NCBI RefSeq assembly: GCF_001584725.1
Contig: NZ_CP014606.1
Coordinates: 1,331,501-1,395,500, forward strand
Length of the DNA: 64,000 nucleotides
Origin: an endosymbiont 'TC1' of Trimyema compressum
GTDB taxonomy: Bacteria > Bacillota > TC1
Direction of reading: 5' to 3'
A program made the position numbers and the translations under genes. Below the pieces are notes generated by a model. That model saw only the letters and a list, made by a program, of their open reading frames with translations, was not told where the DNA came from and did no database searches. Positions 28,853 to 38,578 of the stretch are shown here, piece after piece. Every line of letters begins with the position of its first letter. The first letter of the stretch is position 1.

Positions 28853-31679
28853 AAGGACTGCCTCCTAAGACTTTCTTTAAATACTGCCCTGTATAAGACC
28901 CTTTTACTTCTGCCACTTCCTCTGGTGTTCCAGAAGCAATTAAGAGTCCACCTCCCGTACCACCTTCTGGTCCTAAATCCAAAATATAGTCTGCAGTTTT
29001 AATAACATCTAAATTATGTTCAATAACCACTATAGTATTTCCACCATCTGTTAAGCGCTGTAATACATGAAGTAATTTTTCAATATCAAAAAAATGTAAC
29101 CCAGTAGTTGGCTCATCTAAAATGTACATGGTTTTCCCTGTACTTCTTTTAGATAATTCTGAAGCCAATTTAATTCTCTGTGCTTCACCACCAGATAAGG
29201 TCGTTGCAGGTTGTCCCATTTGCACATAAGATAAACCTACTTCTATTAGGGTTTCCAGTTTCTTTTTAATCCTTGGTAGATTTCCAAAGAAATAGTAAGC
29301 CTCTTCAATGGTCATATTTAGAATATCTGCAATACTTTTGCCTCTGTATTTAATATCTAAAGTCTCCCGATTGTATCTTTCTCCGCCACAGACTTCACAA
29401 GGTACATAAACATCAGGTAAAAAGTGCATTTCAATTTTTATAATCCCATCACCTTGACAATTTTCACAACGGCCTCCTTTAACATTAAAACTAAAACGGC
29501 CTGCCTTGTAACCCCTAGCTTTAGCCTCTTTTGTGGAAGCAAATAATTCCCTAATTAAATCAAAAGTTCCTGTATAAGTAGCTGGATTTGAGCGTGGTGT
29601 TCTACCGATTGGAGATTGGTCAATATTAATTATTTTATCAATATGTTCAATGCCTTCAATACTAGTATGCAACCCTGCTCTTTCTTTTCTTCTATTCAGC
29701 GTTTTGCCTAAGCTTTTATATAAAATATCATTAATCAAAGTACTTTTACCACTGCCAGAAACACCTGTAACACAAGTCATTGTTCCAAGAGGAATAGAGA
29801 CATCAATTTTTCGCAGATTATTTTCCCGGGCTCCTTTAATCGTAATATATTCATCTCTTCCTTTTCGTCTCTCAACAGGTACTTCAATTTTTCTTTTTCC
29901 TGACAAGTATTCCCCTGTTATCGAGCCCTTTGTTTTAGCAACCTTTTCCGGTGTCCCAAGGGCTACAATTTCTCCACCTTGTTTACCTGCTCGCGGTCCA
30001 ATATCAACGAGAACATCTGATGCCCACATGGTTTCCTCATCATGCTCAACAATTATAAGTGTATTACCAATATCTCTTAAATGCATTAATGCTTCAATTA
30101 ATTTAGTATTATCTCTCTGGTGTAAACCAATACTAGGTTCATCAAGAATATAGAGAACCCCTACAAGCCCTGAACCTATTTGGGTTGCTAATCGAATACG
30201 CTGAGCCTCTCCACCTGACAATGTAGTGGCACTTCTATTCAATGTTAAATAGTTTAAGCCTACATTATTTAGAAATGTTAATCGTGATTTAATCTCCTTT
30301 AAAATTTGATAAGCAATTTTTTCATTTCGCGAGCTTAATTCTAAAGTATTAAAAAATGTTAAAGCATCTTCAATGGAAAAAGCAATTAATTCAGCAATAT
30401 TTTTATTATCAACATAAATAGAAAGTGCTTCCTTTCTTAAACGCTGGCCTTGACAGACTTCACAGTCTTTAATCTCCATATAGCCTTCAATTTCTTGGCG
30501 AATGCCTTCACTGTTGGTTTCCCTGTAGCGACGACGCAATTTAGGAATAATCCCTTCAAATGGCTTTGTAAAAGTCCACCCTCTACCTGACTGAGGTTTA
30601 TACTCGAATGTTATTTTTTCTTTAGTACCATTTAAGATAGCTTCTCTAGCTTTTTTAGGAATTTTTTCAAAAGGTTCATCTAGACTAAAACCAAAATGAT
30701 TTGCTAACCTCTTTAAAAAAGCAGGATAATATTCACTGCTTTTAGAATTCCATGGTCCAACATTAATAGCCCCTTCATTAATTGATAGCTTGGGATCAGG
30801 AATAATCAGCTCCTCTGCAAAGTTTTGTTTAAAACCAAGTCCAGTACACTCTGGACAACTACCAAAAGGACTATTAAAAGAAAAGAGGCGAGGCTCTACT
30901 TCCTCAATAGTTGCACCGCATTCTAAACATACAAAATTTTCACTAAAAAGCATCTCTTCTCCATCTACAATAGATACAAGAGCAATACCTTCTCCTAATT
31001 TTAAAGCAATTTCAAAGGAGTCGGCAAGACGCCTTTCAAGTCCCTCTTTAATAATTAATCTATCAATAACAGCTTCAATTGTGTGTTTTTTATTTTTATC
31101 TAAAACAATAGGTTCTGATGTTTCCATCATTTCTCCATCAACACGCACTCTTACGTATCCATCTTTTTTTAATTTTTCAAATAGCTTTATATACTCTCCT
31201 TTTCGACCTCGAACTAAAGGAGCCAAAATCATTAATTTTGTTCCCTCTTCTAAAGCCATCACTTTATCTACCATTTGAGAAATAGTTTGTTTGCTTATTT
31301 TTGCACCGCAATTGGGACAGAACACATCACCAATACGTGCATATAATAAACGAAGATAATCGTAAATCTCTGTTACTGTACCCACTGTTGAGCGGGGATT
31401 TCTACTTCCCTGTTTTTGATCAATTGAAATAGCTGGTGACAATCCTTCAATAGATTCAATATCAGGCTTTTCCATCTGTCCTAAAAATTGTCTTGCATAA
31501 GAAGACAAAGACTCTACATAACGTCTTTGTCCTTCTGCATATATTGTATCAAAGGCTAAAGATGTTTTCCCTGACCCTGATACGCCTGTCATTACAATCA
31601 TTTTGTCTCGAGGTAATTCTATATCTATATTTTTTAAATTATTTTCTTTAGCGCCTTTAATAATAATTTTGTCTTTCAT
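28830..31679 (-). CDS. uvrA: Excinuclease ABC subunit A
   Basis: DNA damage-recognition ATPase, 949 residues. Two ABC modules are visible: Walker [20 protein letters not shown] and a second [17 protein letters not shown]; signature motifs [19 protein letters not shown] and [16 protein letters not shown]; Walker [15 protein letters not shown] and [14 protein letters not shown]. Three zinc modules are present ([13 protein letters not shown] near the insertion domain, CENCQGDG with CEVCGGERY). Full-length and uninterrupted over 2.85 kb, which is a useful control when judging frameshifts elsewhere in the window. Confidence 0.98.
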   Translation of the reverse strand: MKDKIIIKGAKENNLKNIDIELPRDKMIVMTGVSGSGKTSLAFDTIYAEGQRRYVESLSSYARQFLGQMEKPDIESIEGLSPAISIDQKQGSRNPRSTVGTVTEIYDYLRLLYARIGDVFCPNCGAKISKQTISQMVDKVMALEEGTKLMILAPLVRGRKGEYIKLFEKLKKDGYVRVRVDGEMMETSEPIVLDKNKKHTIEAVIDRLIIKEGLERRLADSFEIALKLGEGIALVSIVDGEEMLFSENFVCLECGATIEEVEPRLFSFNSPFGSCPECTGLGFKQNFAEELIIPDPKLSINEGAINVGPWNSKSSEYYPAFLKRLANHFGFSLDEPFEKIPKKAREAILNGTKEKITFEYKPQSGRGWTFTKPFEGIIPKLRRRYRETNSEGIRQEIEGYMEIKDCEVCQGQRLRKEALSIYVDNKNIAELIAFSIEDALTFFNTLELSSRNEKIAYQILKEIKSRLTFLNNVGLNYLTLNRSATTLSGGEAQRIRLATQIGSGLVGVLYILDEPSIGLHQRDNTKLIEALMHLRDIGNTLIIVEHDEETMWASDVLVDIGPRAGKQGGEIVALGTPEKVAKTKGSITGEYLSGKRKIEVPVERRKGRDEYITIKGARENNLRKIDVSIPLGTMTCVTGVSGSGKSTLINDILYKSLGKTLNRRKERAGLHTSIEGIEHIDKIINIDQSPIGRTPRSNPATYTGTFDLIRELFASTKEAKARGYKAGRFSFNVKGGRCENCQGDGIIKIEMHFLPDVYVPCEVCGGERYNRETLDIKYRGKSIADILNMTIEEAYYFFGNLPRIKKKLETLIEVGLSYVQMGQPATTLSGGEAQRIKLASELSKRSTGKTMYILDEPTTGLHFFDIEKLLHVLQRLTDGGNTIVVIEHNLDVIKTADYILDLGPEGGTGGGLLIASGTPEEVAEVKGSYTGQYLKKVLGGSPYGGQNSK

Positions 31680-31817
31680 AATTAGTTTATGCTACTCCCA
31701 TTCTGTTTATATTCTACCTCTATTTTAGCATATTTCAGCTCTTTTCTCTAGAAATTGAGAGGCATTTATGATATGCTTATGGAATAAAATGGTATGTTTA
31801 TGTTCGGAGGAATTATT

Positions 31818-33083
31818 ATGATAAAAGAAATGTTACCTTCTATCGCCTATAGTATTTTGCAAATCTATATGATAATAGTTACCAGTTATTTTGTCGTAAC
31901 TGGCATTCTAGGTTTTAGGAAACCAAAACAATTGCCTAATGTGGAACCAAACAAAAGGTTCCTTATTCTTGTGCCTGCACATAATGAGGCATCTGTTATT
32001 GGAGGAATTGCGGAAAACTTAAAGCACCTTGATTATCCAGATGAACTTTATGATGCTATTATTATTGCAGATGGCTGTACAGATGATACAGCAACTATTG
32101 TAAGAAAAATCGGACTAAAAGCACTTGAGCATACTTACTTACCTGGAGAACACAAAGGAAAACCTTATGCAATCCGCTATGCATTAGAGCAAATTAGCGA
32201 TTATGAAGCCCGTTATGATGGGGTCTGTATTTGTGATGCTGATAACTTAGTATCATTAAACTTCCTAAAAGAAATGAATAAACATCTTTCTGCAGGACAG
32301 CAACTAGTACAATGTTACTTAGATACAAAAAACCCAATGGGCAACTGGGTATCATTATCCTTTGCAACTAACTTCTACTATATGAATCGTTCTTGCCAAT
32401 TAGCTAGAACCCACTGGAAACTAGGTGCTTCTCTTGGCGGAACCGGCTTTTGTATTGGAACTAAACTTCTTAAAAAGATTGGCTGGACTGCCAACTCATT
32501 AACAGAAGACTTAGAATTCCAAATTCAAACAGTACTAGGTGGCGAAAAAGCCCATTGGTGTCACACCGCTAGAGTCTATGATGAAAAACCAACATCTTTT
32601 AAAGCGTCATGTGAACAAAGAAGCCGTTGGGCTAGAGGACATTGGGAATTAATTTTCAAATTTGCTCCATCTCTATTAGTTAAAGCCATTAAAGAAAGAA
32701 GCATTATTGCCTTAGATACTCTTTTTTATAGCTTAAATCCACTCCATATGTTAGTAGGTGGAATTATGATGGTTTTTGGAGCAATAGCGCTTGCAGTAGG
32801 TTATCCTCTAAACAGTTTAATTCCCATTCACCCTATGATTCGGAATATTCTAATGATAATACCATATATTTTAATTGTTTTTTCAATTCTAAAGGATGTA
32901 CAAAAACCAAAACTTAAGTTGCTAGGTGCTATTGCAATGCCAATTTTCAACTTAACTTATATTCCAATTGTTTTTTGGGCATTACTCACAAGAAAAAACA
33001 GAATATGGAAAAGAACAGAACATTCAAAAAACATTGCTTTAGATTTAGAATTAGATGCAATTAAAGTCAAAAATAAAAACTAA
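31818..33083 (+). CDS. Family 2 glycosyltransferase, membrane-embedded (processive type)
   Basis: Start at ATG 31818, seven bases after GGAGGA; the ATG at 31794 lacks such a site. One N-terminal span (AYSILQIYMIIVTSYFVVTG), then a GT-A domain with PAHNEASVIGG, IIADGCTDDT, CICDADNLV (DxD), LTEDLEFQ (TED) and QRSRWARGHW (QxxRW), followed by three or four C-terminal membrane spans. This domain order resembles hyaluronan/chitin/poly-GlcNAc synthases and the beta-glycosyltransferases that extrude polysaccharide. Product unknown. It stands alone, divergent from uvrA and followed by a terminator. Confidence 0.9.
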   Translation: MIKEMLPSIAYSILQIYMIIVTSYFVVTGILGFRKPKQLPNVEPNKRFLILVPAHNEASVIGGIAENLKHLDYPDELYDAIIIADGCTDDTATIVRKIGLKALEHTYLPGEHKGKPYAIRYALEQISDYEARYDGVCICDADNLVSLNFLKEMNKHLSAGQQLVQCYLDTKNPMGNWVSLSFATNFYYMNRSCQLARTHWKLGASLGGTGFCIGTKLLKKIGWTANSLTEDLEFQIQTVLGGEKAHWCHTARVYDEKPTSFKASCEQRSRWARGHWELIFKFAPSLLVKAIKERSIIALDTLFYSLNPLHMLVGGIMMVFGAIALAVGYPLNSLIPIHPMIRNILMIIPYILIVFSILKDVQKPKLKLLGAIAMPIFNLTYIPIVFWALLTRKNRIWKRTEHSKNIALDLELDAIKVKNKN

Positions 33084-33127
33084 AAAATTTTCAAATAAAG
33101 GCAAAGGCATTAAAAAGTTAAGAATCA

Positions 33128-33155
33128 AGCACTCACTGTGAGTGCTTTTTTTATT
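33128..33155 (+). terminator. Terminator of the glycosyltransferase gene
   Basis: AAGCACTCACTGTGAGTGCTT hairpin directly followed by seven or more T on the plus strand. Confidence 0.92.
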
Positions 33156-33316
33156 ACAAAATACAAGAAAATAACAGCGCCTCTATGGCATCTACAGATA
33201 CGGCAAATGTAATAGAAAATAAATGTATCTAAAATGCGAAAGAGACTCTCATGTTTTATTTAACAAAACCTATATTGGCTATGCCTATTGTATTATGTAG
33301 CCAGGGGGAATACTTT

Positions 33317-34151
33317 ATGAAAAGTAAAATTCAAGCCGCACTAATAAATTTGATTTATAACTGTTTTGCATCAGTTGCCTACGCCATCTTAATTATAGAT
33401 ACTATTAATTTTTTCCATATTTTCAAGGGGGTAATAATCTCAATGCAATTCTTGTTAGCTCCTTTATTGTCTGGGGTATGTTTTTCATTACCTTAACAGG
33501 AGCTAAAAACACCAGTATCTTAAATATCATTGGCACTACCGGCAAGCTTTTGCCTTAGGTGTTTTTATTGTATTCATGTTAACTATTTTAAAGCCTCTGC
33601 ATTTTTACAGATTTTGGGGATGTAAAAGACAGCATTGCTTTAAATGCAACCTTAATCGGTTTTCTAGTTACACTGTTACTCTATGCAATTGTATCCTTAC
33701 TCCCTCTTGGCATCTAGCACTAGCCATTATTATGCTTGATAAATTGGGAGCCTAGGGTGAAATCTTGATGTTAGTAACAGCTATCGTTGTTCAGCTTATT
33801 TTACTACTCTCCTACTTTGCTACTTAATCTCCGCCCTATATTTATTACAAATTATTGTTCATAAACAGTATCCATAAAAATATTTACTAATAAAACAAAT
33901 CCATTAATAACGGTAATTTTAGGTAGTCTATATGATATCTGGCTTATTTTTGCAGCAGGTATTAAATTACATGATTATAGCTTGTATTGTCTATACTATC
34001 GGTATCCACATTATATTATTGCCAGTAAATAAAACAACCCCAAAAACCTATTTTTAATTCTTATGAAAAAGTTTTTGTTGCTCTCATTATTATTGCTGCT
34101 ATTGCTAATCTATTTTATACGATTGCCAATGGTTCTTCATTGGTTAAATAA
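33317..34151 (+). pseudogene. APC/APA-type amino acid permease, heavily degraded
   Basis: A ribosome site (AGGGGGA) precedes MKSKIQAALINLIYNCFAS at 33317. Successive hydrophobic blocks in different frames read GAKNTSILNIIGT, GVFIVFMLTI, LNATLIGFLVTLLLYAIVSLL, a LIMLDKLG-like segment, LISALYLLQIIVHKQYP and a C-terminal YEKVFVALIIIAAIANLFY ending at 34151. The pattern (NTS...K...LF; ALYLLQI..) resembles arginine/ornithine-type APC antiporters. There are many frame changes and stops, and the span (about 835 bases) is much shorter than a complete permease gene (about 1.4 kb), so deletions have also occurred. Confidence 0.65.
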
Positions 34152-34161
34152 ATAAAAAAAG

Positions 34162-34192
34162 AAAAGGGGTATGATTAAATCATACCCCTTTT
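34162..34192. terminator. Bidirectional terminator
   Basis: Near-perfect inverted repeat GAAAAGGGGTATGAT/ATCATACCCCTTTTC between the permease relic and the LytTR/DUF3021 relic. Confidence 0.85.
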
Positions 34193-34804
34193 CTTGAATT
34201 TTTTACACCTTCATTAAGATTCTTAATTTTGTGCTTCCAATAAAAATATTGAATAAACCAAATCGCAATATAAAACAGTAAAAAAATAACTAAATATATT
34301 GCAATGGAAATGGCCTTAGTAGAAAGCCATCCTGCCCATAAACTAACTGGTAAGAAATTACTATCATAAGCGTGAAGTGAACAATTGTCTGTTTCAATAA
34401 ACTCCATTCATCTATTGTAAAAATAACAGGAATGGCTCCAAATAAAAAGCCAATACCCATACTCGCTATATAGGAAATGGTTAATATTTCAATAGCCCCA
34501 AGAGAAGAAGACAGCTTTACGAAACCCCTTCCCTTAACCAATATTTCCAACTCATAAAAACGCTGCTTTACTTTAAAAATACCTTTTTCAGTCTTAGCAA
34601 ATACTTTTTCTCCTCACAATAAAAATAATAAATGTCTTTATAATTTAACAAAAACACTTTATTGTCTCTATGACCAAAAATTTTATGATTGCCTTCACCA
34701 TTTAAAGAAGCAATAGCACGGCTTACTTCTTCTGTTACCTCTTCTGTATAAATAACTGCATAAGGTGGTACAGCATCTTCCTTAATTTTTACACTAACCT
34801 CCAT
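34180..34804 (-). pseudogene. LytTR DNA-binding regulator joined by deletion to a DUF3021 membrane protein, both broken
   Basis: The first part (34568-34804) is the start of a stand-alone LytTR regulator: MEVSVKIKEDAVPPYAVIYT and IFLLNYKDIYYFYCEEKK. It frameshifts and resumes as KVKQRFYELEILVKGRGFVKLSSS, then without a gap runs into membrane segments (SYIASMGIGFLFGAIPVIFT, SLLKQTIVHFTLM) typical of DUF3021, whose C-terminal half (LWAGWLSTKAISIAIYLVIF, IWFIQYFYWKHKIKNLNEGV) is in a third frame. In Bacillota, LytTR and DUF3021 genes are normally separate neighbours. The fusion here appears to result from a deletion of the 3' end of one and 5' end of the other. Confidence 0.78.
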
Positions 34805-34856
34805 GGATAGTCCTCCTCACTCAACACATATGTTCTATATAAAAGAATACACAAAA

Positions 34857-34915
34857 ACAACCCTTTATACAATTGAAATGAGACCATCGGTTCATTTCAG
34901 AGGATAAAAGGTTGT
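34857..34915 (-). terminator. Nested-hairpin terminator after recQ
   Basis: An outer stem pairs ACAACCTTTTAT with ATAAAGGGTTGT around an inner GAAATGA/TCATTTC hairpin; the minus strand continues in a T run. It begins 6 bases beyond the recQ stop. Confidence 0.75.
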
Positions 34916-34920
34916 AAAAA

Positions 34921-36447
34921 TTAATGTTCTTCTTTTTTAATAATATAAATTGGTTCTTTTTCTTTTAATGCAGTAATAGCTTTTGGCAAAAGAGCTAATG
35001 CATTGTTTTTGTCTTGTTTCAAATACCCCCCTATAAGTAGTTCATCAATTAACAAACGAATTTCTTTATCAGTAACTTTTTTCATTAAACCAAATACAGA
35101 TAATTTATTTAAACCATTTTCTTTTATCTTCTTAATATTCTTACCTTTTAAAACATCAATTAAAATAGCTTGGCTATATTGTTTTTTCAAATAATATGCT
35201 GCTGATAATATTTTTTGAGCCTCCGTGGTTTTATCTACTTTAGGGAATTTACTTCTGCAATTACCACAGTTACCACAAGGTTCTATAGGTTCATTAAAAT
35301 GATTTAAAATAAAAGCACGATAACAACGCTTTGTATGGACATAAGAAACCATTTCTTTAATCCATTCCTCTTTCTCCTTTAGGCGCCACCGAAAATAAGC
35401 TCTTTGCTTTGATAAAAAATTTTGAATAGGTACATCTTTTGGTCCAAAAAGTAAAATACATTCACTTTCTTTTCCATCTCTGCCTGCTCTGCCAATTTCT
35501 TGGTAGTAGGCTTCCATACTACTAGGCATATTATAGTGAATTACATAGCGAATATCCTCTTTATCCATACCCATTCCAAAAGCATTAGTAGCAATTAAAA
35601 CATCATACTCATTGTTAAAAAAAGCAGCTTGAACTTCAGTCCGTTCCCACTTCTTTAAACCAGCATGGTAACCACCAGCTGCAATACCTTTTTTTACTAA
35701 TTTCTCTGTTATTTTTTCTACATCGTTTCGGGTACTACAATAAACTAACCCCCTATAACCTTTATCTTTAATTAAAACATACTTAAGAACCCATTTTGTT
35801 TTATCTTCATACAATTTTACATCCATAAATAAATTTGGACGATCAAAAGAAGTTTTAAACAAAACAGGGTCTTCAAGTCCTAACGAACTATATATCTCTT
35901 CTAAGACATTGTCATTTGCTGTTGCCGTAAAAGCAGAAAGAATAGGTTTTTTTGGCATTTTTGCTAATACTTTTCCAATTTTCTTATACTTGGGTCTGAA
36001 ATCATGACCCCACTGAGATACACAATGAGCTTCATCAATGGCAATATGGTCAATAGGCAATGTTTTTAATAATGGATTAAAGTCTTCTGAAAACAACTTT
36101 TCGGGAGATAAGTAGACTACTTTGTACTTTTCTGCCTCTATTTCTTCTAAAGCAATTCTCATTTGTTTAGGTGTCAAGTGACTGGTAATAGCAATCGTTG
36201 GTATTCCTCTTTCATTTAAAACACTTACTTGGTCTTCAATTAATGCTACTAAAGGGGAAAGCACTAAAGTCATATTAGGAAAAAAAATACTGGGCAATTG
36301 AAAACATAGGGATTTACCTGTTCCTGTAGGTAAAATCCCTATTACATCTTTTCCTTCTAAAATTGTTTTTATAATATCTTCTTGAGGTCCTCTAAAAGCA
36401 TCATAACCAAAATACGCTTTTAGAGCTCCTCTTAATTCTTCTGTCAC
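34921..36447 (-). CDS. recQ: ATP-dependent DNA helicase RecQ family
   Basis: 3'-5' DNA helicase. Motifs: FRGPQEDII, Walker A GILPTGTGKSLCFQLP, DEAH box IAIDEAHCVSQWGHDFRPKY (with the RecQ aromatic loop), SAFTATA, ATNAFGMGMDKEDIRYVIH and QEIGRAGRDG. The zinc domain cysteines (KRCYRAFILNHFNE, PCGNCGNCRSK) and a winged helix follow; no HRDC domain, so this is the short RecQ type. I favour a GTG start at 36447, ten bases after GGGAGAG and beyond the stop of the ATPase gene; an ATG at 36489 overlapping the upstream gene is the alternative. Co-transcribed with the ATPase-like gene. Confidence 0.93.
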   Translation of the reverse strand: MTEELRGALKAYFGYDAFRGPQEDIIKTILEGKDVIGILPTGTGKSLCFQLPSIFFPNMTLVLSPLVALIEDQVSVLNERGIPTIAITSHLTPKQMRIALEEIEAEKYKVVYLSPEKLFSEDFNPLLKTLPIDHIAIDEAHCVSQWGHDFRPKYKKIGKVLAKMPKKPILSAFTATANDNVLEEIYSSLGLEDPVLFKTSFDRPNLFMDVKLYEDKTKWVLKYVLIKDKGYRGLVYCSTRNDVEKITEKLVKKGIAAGGYHAGLKKWERTEVQAAFFNNEYDVLIATNAFGMGMDKEDIRYVIHYNMPSSMEAYYQEIGRAGRDGKESECILLFGPKDVPIQNFLSKQRAYFRWRLKEKEEWIKEMVSYVHTKRCYRAFILNHFNEPIEPCGNCGNCRSKFPKVDKTTEAQKILSAAYYLKKQYSQAILIDVLKGKNIKKIKENGLNKLSVFGLMKKVTDKEIRLLIDELLIGGYLKQDKNNALALLPKAITALKEKEPIYIIKKEEH

Positions 36448-36454
36448 TTGATTT

Positions 36455-38578
36455 TTACTCTCCCTTTTTAGTGAAGAAACTTCTAACACTTTGTGATATT
36501 CTAAAGCAATTTAAAATAGTTAATAAAGAAATAGCCAAATCAATTAAAATTGCTATCAACATGACACCTGTTCCAACATAAGCAAACATTGCAGTTAAAA
36601 TAATCACAACTTTTGTGATTAAGCTAATTACAATATTTTGTTTAATCACAGAATATGTTCTTTTTCCTAATGAAACACTTTCATAAACTAAATTTAAATC
36701 CTCTTGAAGCAATACTACATCAGCAATACTGGTTACTTTATCTAAACTCCCTCTTAAATAGGCAAAGCTTACATCAGAGGCTACCATTACGGGTCCATCA
36801 CTAATGGTATCTCCAATAAATCCTACTGTTTTACCTTTTAAACGAATCTGTTCTTTTCTAACTTTTTCAACTTTCTCCTCAATATTTAAATCGCCATAAA
36901 TATTTCTGACTTTTAAATCTGCTAAAGCTGAACGAGCACCCATAGGCGTCTCTCCTGTTAAAACAGCAACACGATTCACCTTTAGTTTTTTTAAGTTTTC
37001 GATTACTTGAGCTCCTTCTTCTTTTACCTCTTCACTTAATTGAATAGCGCCGACATACTCCCCGTCAACTGCAACATGGGTCAAAGAGCCCTCTTCATCT
37101 AAATAAACATCAATATCATTATCATATAGAAAAGATTCACTTCCTGTTAAAATAACTTTATTATCATAAACAGCTACTGTTCCTTTTCCTCTTTCTTCTG
37201 TATATTCTGTTAATAAATTTTCATCAACCTTTCCATCACCAGCTTCAAAAGCTTCTTCAATGGCTTGGCCAATAGGATGATTGGATCTGTACTCTCCTAC
37301 TGCTGCATATGATAAAAGATCATCTTCTTTAGTGTTTTTGTATGGAATCACATTCTCAACTTTATATACACCTGTTGTTAAAATTCCTGTTTTCGTAAAA
37401 AATAGTGTTTTAATTTTTCCTAAGGCATCAATGGATCCAACTTCTTTAATAATTAAACCTATTTTCTTACCTAAGCCTAAAGCATAATTATAAGCAATTG
37501 GTGTTGAAAGCAGCATAGCCCACGGGCAAGAAACTGCTAAAATAACCAGTCCTTTATAAATAAAAGATTTATCTAAAAATGGCATACCTGTAATTAATGG
37601 CCCTAAAAATACAACAAGCAATGCTAAAATAGCAATTATGATTAAATACCATCTACCAATTTTCTCAATAGTTTTAGAAAACACAGATTTTTTAGCCATA
37701 GCTTCTTTGATTTTTAAAATCAATGTATTAACAGTTCCTTCATTATAAGGTTTTGTCACAGCAATATGTAATGGTTTTTCAGTATTAATGCCACCGCTTT
37801 CCACTGAACTACCTGGTTCAGCAAACATAAAATAACTTTCATTGGAAACAGGACTCATATCAACATTAGACTCCCCTTCAACAATCATGCCATCTAAAGG
37901 AATAACTTCACCAGGTCTAATTAAGATAGTATCCCCAACTTGAATTTCTTTTAACGGTATTGGAAAAACCAATGAGTTAGTCACTTTATAAGCAGTGGTA
38001 GCTTCTTTATGCAATGTTTCTGATACATCTCTTTCAGTAATTAAGGCCGCTTTCCAGCTTAGAAAATCAGCCGCTAAATAAAGCAACATAACTAACATTG
38101 CCTCAATATAATAGCTAAGGGCAAAGGCTCCAACAACAGCTAAAAATATTAGTAAATTCTCATCTAAATGCTTCTTTTTAAAAATACCAATATATACTTT
38201 TCTAATTAATACTTTACCACTTAAAATTAATCCAAATAAGTAGCCAATCCATTGAAAGGCTGCTGGTACAAAATAATAAGTTAATACATAGAAAATCAAA
38301 CCAATACCACATAGTATTAGATTCAAACGGTTAGCTTTTTCAGTTTTAATACCTTCTTTATCCACTATTTTAATTGGTTCCTGGCCATTTAAAAGAATTG
38401 TTGCTATTTCTCTTTCAATAAATAGTTCATCAGCATCCTTATCATAAGATACTTTAATCTTTCCTTGGAAACTGCTATAACTGGCTTTTAATACATCCGG
38501 CAATCGTTGAATTTCATCAACAGCTCTTAAAACAACTTCTTTATTCCCTTTGTAGTCTATATAATAACTTTTTACCAT
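36455..38578 (-). CDS. P1B-type ATPase homologue with altered catalytic motifs (pseudo-ATPase)
   Basis: 707 residues with heavy-metal P-type ATPase architecture: an N-terminal HMA-like domain without CxxC (residues 1-70), paired spans at about 85-130 and 140-175, an actuator domain (VGDTILIRPGEVIPLDG at 214-230), spans 307-365 with SCPWA in place of CPC, a P/N-domain region, and final spans 645-692. The key catalytic residues differ: the phosphorylation motif DKTGT is FTKTGI (Asp replaced by Thr395), the actuator TGES is SNES (245-248), and GDGxND is GDTISD (589-594). The N-domain HP pair (SNHPIGQAI, 434-435) remains. The reading frame is uninterrupted. A phosphoenzyme cycle is therefore unlikely; a binding, regulatory or scaffold role is inferred. 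Its start overlaps the upstream gene by seven bases. Confidence 0.9.
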   Translation of the reverse strand: MVKSYYIDYKGNKEVVLRAVDEIQRLPDVLKASYSSFQGKIKVSYDKDADELFIEREIATILLNGQEPIKIVDKEGIKTEKANRLNLILCGIGLIFYVLTYYFVPAAFQWIGYLFGLILSGKVLIRKVYIGIFKKKHLDENLLIFLAVVGAFALSYYIEAMLVMLLYLAADFLSWKAALITERDVSETLHKEATTAYKVTNSLVFPIPLKEIQVGDTILIRPGEVIPLDGMIVEGESNVDMSPVSNESYFMFAEPGSSVESGGINTEKPLHIAVTKPYNEGTVNTLILKIKEAMAKKSVFSKTIEKIGRWYLIIIAILALLVVFLGPLITGMPFLDKSFIYKGLVILAVSCPWAMLLSTPIAYNYALGLGKKIGLIIKEVGSIDALGKIKTLFFTKTGILTTGVYKVENVIPYKNTKEDDLLSYAAVGEYRSNHPIGQAIEEAFEAGDGKVDENLLTEYTEERGKGTVAVYDNKVILTGSESFLYDNDIDVYLDEEGSLTHVAVDGEYVGAIQLSEEVKEEGAQVIENLKKLKVNRVAVLTGETPMGARSALADLKVRNIYGDLNIEEKVEKVRKEQIRLKGKTVGFIGDTISDGPVMVASDVSFAYLRGSLDKVTSIADVVLLQEDLNLVYESVSLGKRTYSVIKQNIVISLITKVVIILTAMFAYVGTGVMLIAILIDLAISLLTILNCFRISQSVRSFFTKKGE

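Noticed and set aside
29650-31278. Plus-strand open frames of 160-170 codons opposite uvrA
   Set aside because: They are antisense shadows of a well-supported uvrA with no ribosome sites or family matches.
34290-34804. Functional membrane-bound LytTR regulator
   Set aside because: Both halves have frameshifts and missing domain ends, so a relic is simpler.
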